A stretch of DNA of 64,000 nt from Glandiceps talaboti (taxonomy: Eukaryota; Hemichordata; Enteropneusta; Spengelidae), in NCBI RefSeq assembly GCF_964340395.1, contig NC_135557.1, forward strand, positions 434,001-498,000, written 5' to 3'. Positions 1 to 10,708 of this stretch are shown here, piece by piece (position 1 is the stretch's first letter; the number at the start of each line of letters is the position of its first letter). The position numbers and the translations under genes were made by a program. The notes below the pieces were generated by a model. It was not told the origin of the DNA and did no database searches. It saw only the letters and a list, made by a program, of their open reading frames with translations.

Positions 1-2090
1 CAGTAACACGTGATTCGTTGTTTACTCCTACCTGTCTATAGGGAGAGGTACAGTATCACGTGATCCATTGTTTACTCCTACCTATCACTAGGGAGAGGTA
101 CAGTAACACGTGATTCATTGTTTACTCCTACCTGTCACTAGGGAGAGGTACAGTAACACGTGATTCATTGTTTACTCTACCTGTTACTAGGGAGAGGTAC
201 AGTAACACGTGATTCATTGTTTACTCCTACCTGTTACTAGGGAGAGGTACAGTAACACGTGATTCATTGTTTACTCCTACCTGTCACTAGGGAGAGGTGC
301 AGTAACACGTGATTCATTGTTTACTCTACCTGTTACTAGGGAGAGGTACAGTAACACGTGATGCATTGTTTACTCCTACCTGTCTGTAGGGAGAGGTACA
401 GTAACACGTGATTCATTGTTTACTCCTACCTGTCACTAGGGAGAGGCACAGTAACACGTGATTCATTGTTTACTCTACCTATCACTAGGGAGCGGTACAG
501 TAACACGTGATTCATTGTTTACTCCTACCTGTCTGTAGGGAGAGGTACAGTAACACGTAATTCATTGTTTACTCTACCTGTCACTAGGGAGAGGTACAGT
601 AACACGTGATTCATTGTTTACTCCTACCTGTCTGTAGGGAGAGGTACAGTAACACGTAATTCATTGTTTACTCTACCTGTTACTAGGGAGAGGCAGAGTA
701 ACACGTGATTCATTGTTCACGCCTACCTGTCTATAGGGAGAGGTACAGTAACACGTGATCCATTGTTTACTCCTACCTATCACTAGGGAGAGGTACAGTA
801 ACACGTGATTCATTGTTTACGCCTACCTGTCACTAGGGAGAGGTACAGTAACACGTGATTCATTGTTTACTCTACCTGTTACTAGGGAGAGGTACAGTAA
901 CACGTGATCCATTGTTTACTCCTACCTGTCACTTGGGAGAGGTACAGTAACACGTGATCCATTGTTTACGCCTACCTGTCTATAGGGAGAGGTACAGTAA
1001 CACGTGATCCATTGTTTACTCCTACCTATCACTAGGGAGAGGTACAGTAACACGTGATTCATTGTTTACTCCTACCTGTCACTAGGGAGAGGTACAGTAA
1101 CACGTGATTCATTGTTTACTCTACCTGTTACTAGGGAGAGGTACAGTAACACGTGATCCATTGTTTACTCCTACCTGTCACTAGGGAGAGGTACAGTAAC
1201 ACGTGATTCATTGTTTACTCCTACCTGTCTATAGGGAGAGGTACAGTAACACGTGATCCATTGTTTACTCCTACCTATCACTAGGGAGAGGTACAGTAAC
1301 ACGTGATTCATTGTTTACTCCTACCTGTCACTAGGGAGAGGTACAGTAACACGTGATTCATTGTTTACTCTACCTGTTACTAGGGAGAGGTACAGTAACA
1401 CGTGATCCATTGTTTACTCCTACCTGTCTGTAGGGAGAGGTACAGTAACACGTGATTCATTGTTTACTCTACCTGTTACTAGGGAGAGGTACAGTAACAC
1501 GTGATCCATTGTTTACTCCTACCTGTCTGTATTGAGAGGTACAGTAACACGTGATTCATTGTTTACTCCTACCTGTCTGTAGGGAGAGGTACAGTAACAC
1601 GTGATTCATTGTTTACTCCTACCTGTCTATAGGGAGAGGTACAGTAACACGTGATTCATTGTTTACTCCTACCTGTCTGTAGGGAGAGGTACAGTAACAC
1701 GTGATTCATTGTTTACTCCTACCTGTCTGTAGGGAGAGGTACAGTAACACGTGATCCATTGTTTACTCCTACCTGTCTATAGGGAGAGGTACAGTAACAC
1801 GTGATTCATTGTTTACTCCTACCTGTCTGTAGGGAGAGGTACAGTAACACGTGATTCATTGTTTACTCCTACCTGTCTGTAGGGAGAGGTACAGTAACAC
1901 GTGATCCATTGTTTACTCCTACCTGTCTGTAGGGAGAGGTACAGTAACACGTGATTCATTGTTTACTCCTACCTGTCTGTAGGGAGAGGTACAGTAACAC
2001 GTGATTCATTGTTTACTCCTACCTGTCTGTAGGGAGAAGTACCGTAACACGTGATTAATTGTTTACTCTACCTGACAATGGGGAGAGGTA
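1..2090. repeat. 50-bp minisatellite array
   Basis: About 42 head-to-tail units of 49-50 bp. Each unit carries a CACGTG core (AACACGTGAT), a TTTACTC(C)TACCT segment and ends in GGGAGAGGTA. Units differ mainly after CCTGT/CCTAT (CTATA, CACTA, TACTA or CTGTA). The order of variants recurs about every 249 bp near 728, 976 and 1225, so a five-unit higher-order period is present. The array reaches the left window edge, so its true start is unknown. Confidence 0.97.
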
Positions 2091-2692
2091 CGTTCTTTGG
2101 GAATGTGCTGTGGAAGTATGTGTCCCCTAACGATAATTTATAACGGATCTCTTTCTGAAGAATTTTTGCATCAACCTTCAAGAAAGCTAATGTCAAGATA
2201 AGGCTATAATATGTATCAGCACACTTTATGCCATAGTAGGTTAAGATAAGGCTAATATGTCTCACCACACTTTATGCCATAGTAGGTTAAGATAAGGCTA
2301 ATATGTCTCACCATACTTTATGCCATAGTAGGTTAAGATAAGGCTAATATGTATCACCACACTTTATGTCATAGTAGGTTAAGATAAGGCTATACTATGT
2401 ATCACCACACTCTACGTCATAGTAGGTTAAGATAAGGCTAATATGTCTCACCACACTTTATGCCATAGTAGGTTAAGATAAGGCTATAATATGTATAACC
2501 ACACATTACGTCATAGTAGGTCAAGATAAGGCTATACTATGTATAACCACACTTTACGTCATAGTAGGTCGGGATAAGGCTATAATATGTATCACAACAC
2601 TTTACGTCATAGTAGGTCAAGATAAGGCTATAATATGTATAACCACACTTTACGTCATAGTAGGTTAAGATAAGGCTATAATAATATACTAT
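2091..2692. repeat. 46-bp minisatellite array with short unique lead-in
   Basis: After about 85 unique bases, a 46-49 bp unit repeats about 11 times up to about 2690. The core is TAGGTTAAGATAAGGCTA followed by an ATATGT(CTC/AT)ACCACACT part. Length variation comes from an extra ATA in CTATAATATG. Short minus-strand frames here are products of the repeat and no gene is supported. Confidence 0.93.
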
Positions 2693-2718
2693 ACCTGTTA
2701 CCTGTAGTCCAGGAGTCA

Positions 2719-3205
2719 AGCGTAATGTGGTGAACTACAGACCAGTTACTCTCTTGTCTATCGTAATGTGGTGAACTAGAGACCAGTTACTCTCTTGTCT
2801 ATCGTAATGTGGTGAACTACAGACCAGTTACTCTCTTGTCTATCGTAATGTGGTGAACTACAGACCAGTTACTCTCTTGTCTATCGTAATGTGGTGAACT
2901 ACAGACCAGTTACTGTCTTGTCTATCGTAATGTGGTGAACTGCAGACCAGTTACTCTCTTGTCTATCGTAATGTGGTGAACTACAGACCAGTTACTCTCT
3001 TGTCTATCGTAATGTGGTGAACTAGAGACCAGTTACTCTCTTGTCTATCGTAATGTGGTGAACTACAGACCAGTTACTCTCTTGTCTATCGTATTGTGGT
3101 GAACTACAGACCAGTTACTCTCTTGTCTATCGTAATGTGGTGAACTAGAGACCAGTTACTCTCTTGTCTCTCGTAATGTGGTGAACTAGAGACCAGTTAC
3201 TCGCT
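2719..3205 (+). repeat. 41-bp minisatellite made from a reverse-transcriptase motif
   Basis: About 12 units of 41 bp (for example starts at 2721, 2762 and 2803). Each unit reads GTGGTGAACTACAGACCAGT, which translates as VVNYRPV and continues TLLSI, the conserved NYRPxxLL segment of non-LTR reverse transcriptases. The array runs directly into the remaining reverse-transcriptase frame (ISKVLGKLV at about 3212). Because 41 is not a multiple of three, expansion destroys the frame. Some units carry a stop (AACTAGAGACC). Confidence 0.9.
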
Positions 3206-4675
3206 TGTTTATCATAAGCAAAGTACTTGGAAAACTTGTTCACCATAAACTTTTTCTTCACGTGAAACACAGTCTTTCTGTTAGTCAACACGGGTTTATG
3301 GAAAAGCGTTCTATCCAAACTAACCTAGTTGAATACATGGATTTCCTTGACAGTGTCATTAACAATCATGGTCAAGTCGATGCTGTTTATATTGGTTTCA
3401 GCAAGGCATTTGGGCTAGTCACAAACTGCTTCTGTATAAATTAGAGCATAATGGCTTCAACGGACCAATTTTAAATTGGCTAAGATCTTATCTAGCTAGC
3501 AGGCAGCAACGGGTTATTGTGGAAGGGCAATCCTCCCCCCTGGAATCCCATAACATCTGGTGTCCCCAGGGGTCAATCCCGTAACATCTGGTGTCCCCAG
3601 GGGTCAATCCCGTAACATCTGGTGTCCCCAGGGGTCAATTCGTGGTCCGTTTTTGTTCAAAATTTTTATCAACGATATGTCGTCTGCTTATAAACATTCT
3701 GTGTGTTCACTCTATGCTGATGATGCCAAGATTTACAAGTCTATTGAAACAAGAAAGGACTGTGTCCTCCTTCAAGAATACCTTTCTCGTCTGTACCATT
3801 GGTGTCTCGATTGGAAAATGGTACTTAATATTAAAAAATGCTTTATTATTTCGTTTATAAATAAGGAGAAGCCATTTCATTTTACTATGTGTTAGAAGAT
3901 AACGTTCTTGAGATAGTTGATAAAATCAAAGCCCTTGGCAATATATAATTACCTACAATTTAAGCTATAAGGAGTATATCTCACTTATTGTCAACAAAGA
4001 TTTTAGAATGTTGGGTTTGATAAAAAGAAGTTGTAATTATTTCTCTCGCATTCGTTCTCTTAAAACTCTCTATGTTACCTATGTCAGAAATATTCTGTAA
4101 TACGGCTCAATCGCTTTGTCTCCTTGGCAAAAGAAATCCCAGGCTAGCACTGAAAGGGTTAAGAAAAAATCATCAAATTTCTTTGTTGCAAATCCGGGAT
4201 AACTTTTAACCATCATAATTATGCACATTTATGCGATTCTTTTTTACTTACCCATCATCCTCTCTCAGAGGAGGATGCTTTTGGAAATGACATTTTTATA
4301 CGTCCGTATATTCTCTCTAAGTTAGGTTTCAATGTCCCTCAGAGGTAAACTAGAAATTGACCTGATTTCACCTAAATTAATGTTTTTAGACACCGTGCCA
4401 TTCAGAGATGTATGACAACTTATAATGGTCTTTTTTGTAGTATTTCGAATATTGACTTATCTCTGAGAAATTTTAAAAAGGAAATTTTGCAAGATTGTCA
4501 TCTCAGTTTCACTTAGTGAGATTGATTTTTGATTTTGGTGTTTGCTTTATTACGTGTTTTTAGGTGTATGTTGTTAATTTTGTTTGTTTGACTTGTGTGT
4601 GTGCTTTGTAGACTTGTCCTGTTCTTGAGCTGTTCAGTTTTTTTTAATGAGCCTGACACGTTCCCGTTGGTCTTC

Positions 4676-4680
<5 letters not shown>
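3190..4680 (+). pseudogene. Decayed non-LTR retrotransposon reverse transcriptase
   Basis: Plus-strand remnants read in order as ISKVLGKLVHHKL, HGFMEKRSIQTNL, a degraded FSKAF segment (IGFSKAFG), GVPQGS, FINDM and LYADDAKIY. These are the ordered reverse-transcriptase motifs of a LINE (Jockey/CR1-like group). The frame is broken by a stop near 3442, by the 31-bp triplication at 3549-3641 and by later stops. C-terminal decay extends to about 4640. The 3' end at about 4676 runs into a TAAA-type tail, usual for such elements, which seeds the microsatellite that follows. Only an RT piece remains; no endonuclease or ORF1 is seen. Confidence 0.85.
3549..3641 (+). repeat. 31-bp triplication of the GVPQGS motif
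   Basis: Three direct copies at 31-bp spacing (TAACATCTGGTGTCCCCAGG starts at 3551, 3582 and 3613). The unit encodes TSGVPQGS, a conserved reverse-transcriptase motif. A 31-bp step shifts the frame at each copy. It is independent of the 41-bp array 350 bp upstream in the same element. Confidence 0.9.
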
Positions 4681-5582
<902 letters not shown>

Positions 5583-7108
5583 GTTAAAAACTAAACATAC
5601 ATTATGTAGTGTTGCATTGATTAAAAACTAATAAACATACATTATGTAGTGTTGCATTGATTACAAACTAATAAACATACATTACGTAGTGTTGCATTGG
5701 TTAAAAACTAAACATACACCACGTGGTGTTGCATTGGTTAAAAACTAAACATACATTATGTAGTGTTGCATTGGTTAAAAACTAAACATACATTATGTAG
5801 TGTTGCATTGGTTAAAAGCTAAGCATACATTATGTAGTGTTGCACAGGTTAAAAACTAAACATACACTACGTAGTGTTGCATTGTTTAAAAACTAAACAT
5901 ACACTACGTAGTGTTGCATTGGTTAAAAACTAAACATACACCACGTGGTGTTGCATTGGTTAAAAACTAAACATACATTAGAAAGTGTTGCATTGGTTAA
6001 AAACTAAACATACATTACGCAGTGTTGCATTGGTTAAAAACTAAACATACATTACGCAGTGTTGCATTGGTTAAAAACTAAACATACATTACGCAGTGTT
6101 GCATTGGTTAAAAACTAAACATACACCACGTGGTGTTGCATTGGTTAAAAACTAAACATACACTACGTAGTGTTGCATTGGTTAAAAACTAAACATACAC
6201 CACGTGGTGTTGCATTGGTTAAAAACTAGACATACGTTATGTAGTGTTGCATTGGCTAAAAACTAAACATACATTATGTAGTGTTGCATTGTTTAAAAAC
6301 TAAACATATACCACGTGGTGTTGCATTGGTTAAAAACTAGACATACATTATGTAGTGTTGCATTGGTTAAAAACTAAACATACATTATGTAGTGTTGCAT
6401 TGGTTAAAAACTAAACATACACCACGTGGTGTTGCATTGGTTAAAAACTAAACATACACCACGTGGTGTTGCATTGGTTAAAAACTAAACATACACCACT
6501 TGGTGCTGCATTGATTAAAAACTAAACATACACCATGTAGTGTTGCATTGGTTAAAAACTAAACATACACCACGTGGTGTTGCATTGGTTAAAAACTAAA
6601 CATACATTATGTAGTGTTGCATTGGTTAAAAACTAAACATACACCACGTGGTTAAAAACTAAACATACACTACGTAGTGTTGCATTGTTTAAAAACTAAA
6701 CATACACTACGTAGTGTTGCATTGGTTAAAAACTAAACATACATTATGTAGTGTTGCATTGGTTAAAAACTAAACATACATACACCACGTGGTGTTGCAT
6801 TGGTTAAAAACTAAACATACATTATGTAGTGTTGCATTGGTTAAAAACTAAACATACACCACGTGGTGTTGCATTGGTTAAAAACTAAACATACACTACG
6901 TAGTGTTGCATTGGTTAAAAACTAAACATACATTATGTAGTGTTGCATTGGTTAAAAACTAAACATACATACACCACGTGGTGTTGCATTGGTTAAAAAC
7001 TAAACATACATTATGTAGTGTTGCATTGGTTAAAGACTAAACATACACCACGTGGTGTTGCATTGGTTAAAAACTAAACATATATCACATAGTGTTGCAT
7101 TGGTTAAT
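5583..7108. repeat. 37-bp minisatellite with palindromic cores
   Basis: About 41 units of 37 bp. The constant part is TTGGTTAAAAACTAAACATA; the variable part is a 12-base core. Common cores are CACCACGTGGTG and CACTACGTAGTG, both perfect palindromes, and CATTATGTAGTG and CATTACGCAGTG, which are not. Variation is almost confined to this core. Confidence 0.96.
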
Positions 7109-7441
7109 CAGATTTATACTGAATGCCTTCTGTAAGGGTAGTCTTGCAATTTCATGATTTATGCAAGAAATTGAACTCTACATCTGTGATTTTTTCAAGT
7201 CCCAGTGAAAGTTAATTGGCAAAAACGTTGTTCAAATACCAGGAAAGCTTGCCATCCTCGACTTCACTTGGCTTTCGTGATCCCCTACATACACAGGATA
7301 TGCACACCCATTTCCTCGGCAAATAATAAACGACATTCAAACCCACATAATATTGCTATAATTACGCATCAGAAAGTTTACATACTTCATGGTAAGCATT
7401 GTAACAGTTTAAAAACTTTAATACAGTGAAGTGATACAGTA
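7109..7441. other. No gene seen
   Basis: Unique AT-rich sequence. A 74-codon plus-strand frame (about 7205-7429) shows no recognisable domain and no splice context, and I do not call it a gene. Confidence 0.5.
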
Positions 7442-7663
7442 TTATTGCCCTACTTCGTCACTGGGTAAAGTGTATACTTTCCTGTTTCCACCGACAGACA
7501 TACCATCTGCTCCAAATCCTATACGTTTCTGCTTCCAACTTTCATCAACTCTGTCACATATAGTTTTTGTCGCACTAACACTATCATCAGCATGTGCATG
7601 TTGAACTTCCTTCTGTCCCACTAAATTCACCAAGAGTTTACAAGTCGTTTTGACCACATACAT
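7442..7663 (-). pseudogene. Fragment of a hAT-like transposase-derived protein
   Basis: The minus-strand frame of about 73 codons includes VQHAHADDSVSATK and KRIGFGADGMSVGG. The 'GFGADGxxV' motif after a short helical segment is typical of hAT-type transposase-derived proteins (the C17orf113/KIAA1586/ZNF862-like group) in invertebrate genomes. Only this small core part is present; the N-terminal zinc finger and C-terminal dimerisation region are absent. Family placement rests on motif memory. It is most likely a dead fragment. Confidence 0.45.
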
Positions 7664-8269
7664 TTTGGTATAAATTATAAATATGTGAGAATGTATTTAT
7701 TTCCGGAGATACCGAGATAGATAAACAATTAGAAACCTTGCAATAAACAGTGGTAGTTTGTTATAGGGAGAAATCGGAAAAGAACACGGTAAAAAGGAGA
7801 CGGTTCGAGGTCAATAGAATACTTCCTAAACTTCTAATTCAAAATCTAAAATCATACTATTTCTCTTTATTCATCTGCACATTAGTGTGTGAAATTTCAA
7901 AATGATATGTCCATATTTGACGAAATTGAAACTATAATAAATATTTCACCTGTTTGTGAACTCCGCGCCGATTGTAAACCTATTGAAAAACACTATTTTG
8001 TTATCATCGTAGGCCAAGAAAAAAAAGAACTGTTTCTGGTCAGTGTGTATCACTTAAATATCGAGCTTCCACCTTCTTCTTTTCTTGTGTTTGTCCAGCC
8101 AGTGCAGACTGCAGATCCAAGGGGAAACACAAAATAACTCTCCCTACATTAGTTCCCACTTCAGGGAAGACAACTACACAACTAATAATGAACAATTTAA
8201 AAAAAATTTGCGTCATCACACCAGTTTAGACAACGTTTACTGACCAGAAACAACAACTTTCTTTTGTGT
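7664..8269. other. No gene seen
   Basis: Unique sequence without splice-bounded coding signal. An 82-codon plus frame at 7889-8137 has mixed composition but no recognised motif. I could not decide between chance and a decayed fragment. Confidence 0.4.
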
Positions 8270-8640
8270 CGCCTTCAGGACTAATTACCGAAAATATGCT
8301 AATAACTTATTAAAACTAAAAGCTACATCAATAATATTTTTAGGACATCTGCGCTTTGGTATCACAAATGTATGAATCGAATTACATTGAATTCGAATGT
8401 GTCCATTCTTGAGATATAGCCTAATTACCGAAAACCATTACTTATGTAAATTGCTCATTAATATTCATGCGATGTTTACCAAAACCTAACTAGTTGTTGC
8501 CATTACGCTACGGAACACGTGTGCTACATTTCGATTGAATTGAGTCAGCCGTTTTGAAGAAAACGATGAAACAGACAGACAGCCACACACACAGACTTTT
8601 CACCCCCTAATGTACCTCCTTCCTTACGGAAGGAAATAAT
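8270..8640 (+). mobile_element. Non-autonomous repeat, 3' end copy A
   Basis: The copy contains CCTAATTACCGAAAA blocks, then GAGTCAGCCGTTTTGAAGAA, an (ACAG)n/(CACA)n stretch and a terminal CTTCCTTACGGAAGG hairpin. The same order recurs at 10070-10190 with substitutions, so this is a dispersed family and not unique DNA. It shows no coding capacity. Confidence 0.7.
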
Positions 8641-9640
8641 ACCGACAGTGGTGCTGTTGCACAACTTTACTTGGCTGGCTGGCTGGCTGTTGCTATGGGC
8701 GTGGTCTTGTTGCTGGGTAAATTTGCATACATTTTTGCATACGAATCTTTATCATATAGCCTACTCGTGCCATTCTTCATCTTTGCATTATAAACCATCA
8801 TTTATGCATTGCTATGGGCGTGGTCCTGTTGATAGGTATATTTGAAAACATTGTTTGAATATTTTTTTCACTTAGCCATTCCTGTTGTTATCTTTGTAAT
8901 ATGCATCATTTCACTATTGCTAAGGGCGTGGTCATGGTTGCTAGGACCAATTGTGTCAAAATGTTTTCAATAATAACTGCAGAATAACACCTCCAGGAGC
9001 ATACCCATCAAGTTTCAACCCCATTCATCATGTAGATAAAGTTTTTGACCAAAATTGGGAGATTGTTAGACCTAATTAGCATATCGCTATTGGGATCATC
9101 ATGTTGTGAATACAGCTTCATCTACACATTCTCAGATACATCCCCATCAAATTCCTGCCCAATCTGCTCGGTTGTTTAGAATGATAGATTTTTTTATACC
9201 TAATTTTGCTTATCATTGATGGGATCGTCATGTTATGAACAACTCTTAATCTAAACACCACTAAGAATGTTCCCATCAAATTTCAACTCAATTAGCATTT
9301 GACCAGAAGGACAAATTTAGTAGTTTTGGAATTAAAGATGTTGGACCAAAAATACACATTTTTGCCCTAATTTGCATATCACTAATGAGATTATCATGTC
9401 ATTCACAATTCACAATTGTAACACCCCTAAGAACGTGCCCACCAAATTTCAGAGTGATCTGCCCAGAAGTTTTTGAGTTTAATTTTTTTACCGAAAATCA
9501 CATTTTTGACACAAATCACGAACAGATGGTAAGATCATTTTGATTTGAACAATTTCCTAAAACCCAAGGTAATATACCCACCAAATTATGGCAATCGGCA
9601 CGGTTGTAGTTGATATATGTACCATATTATATTAAATTTG
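8641..9640. repeat. Internally repetitive non-coding block
   Basis: GCTATGGGCGTGGTC recurs at 8692 and 8811, with a one-base variant at 8919, each followed by a similar GTTGCTAGG/GTTGATAGG segment. Further loosely repeated pieces (CATCAAATTTCAA-type with TTTGACC) continue to about 9540. No gene is supported. Confidence 0.6.
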
Positions 9641-10108
9641 GAGTTTGATTTTTTAAGATATAGCCTAGTTACCTAAAATCATTAATTATGCAAAATTTTC
9701 ATTAAGATTGTATACTATATCAACAATTTTTATAGAACATATGCACTCTGTTATGTTTAACACAAGTACTAAATTATATTGAAATTGAAGTATGCAGTCT
9801 TAAGATGTAGCCTAAATACCGAAAATCATTAATTATGTAAATTATTCATTTAAACAGTAAGGTACATCAACAAACTTTGTAGGACATATGCGTTTTCTAA
9901 TGGTTAATGTATGTGCTAAATTATATTGAAATTGAAGAATGCAGTCTTAAGATACTTAATTAGTTGACTTGATTGATATGCAAATTTTACTAATTAACCT
10001 CAACAGATCTCGCTCAAAATCTAATCAGGTTTAGCCATTACCCCAAACATTATAGTATGTACCAAATTTCAGTATAATTGAGCCAACCGTTTTTAAGAAA
10101 ATGACGAC

Positions 10109-10151
<43 letters not shown>

Positions 10152-10190
10152 TCCCCCTTTTAATACATCCCGTACCCTTACGGGAGGTAA
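9641..10190 (+). mobile_element. Non-autonomous repeat, 3' end copy B
   Basis: Blocks of TAGCCTA(A/G)TTACC(G/T)AAAAT repeat three times (near 9662, 9797 and in variants). They are followed by GAGCCAACCGTTTTTAAGAA, (ACAG)n at 10110-10150 and the terminal CCCGTACCCTTACGGGAGG hairpin. It is related to copy A ending at 8640. Confidence 0.7.
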
Positions 10191-10581
10191 GAACTAAACA
10201 TACATAACGTATATTTGCATTAGTTAAAACATTAACATAAAGTACATAGCTAGTGTTGCGAGTCTCAAAAACTAAGGGAGCCTTTAGTAATTACAAGAGG
10301 GAGGGGGCGGGGGGTCATGGTTATAATCTTCTTTATTCCCAGAAATATATATAAATATACACATATATAACAATTCTACAATATATGAAGTATTCAACTT
10401 GGGAAAGGGAGACGAAAAATAGTTGTCTTTGCAACTAGTCGAGTCCGTCCCCTTTTACAATCTTAGGGATTAGGAATTACTAATTACTGGGGCTGCTGGT
10501 CAAATTGAGTATATTGCAATATTGACAGAATAGAAAAAAATCATAAAGGATTTACAAAATACATTGTATAAATATAGGTGG

Positions 10582-10612
<31 letters not shown>

Positions 10613-10708
10613 CCAAACAAGCAAATACACGAAAAGAAACAACAAATGACCTACTTAAATATACAGACAAACGGTAATCAATCTCTATGAATATGAAGTA
10701 TAACTAGC

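Noticed and set aside
1-2090. CRISPR-like regular repeat
   Set aside because: Units abut with no unique spacers, and the context is metazoan; this is a minisatellite.
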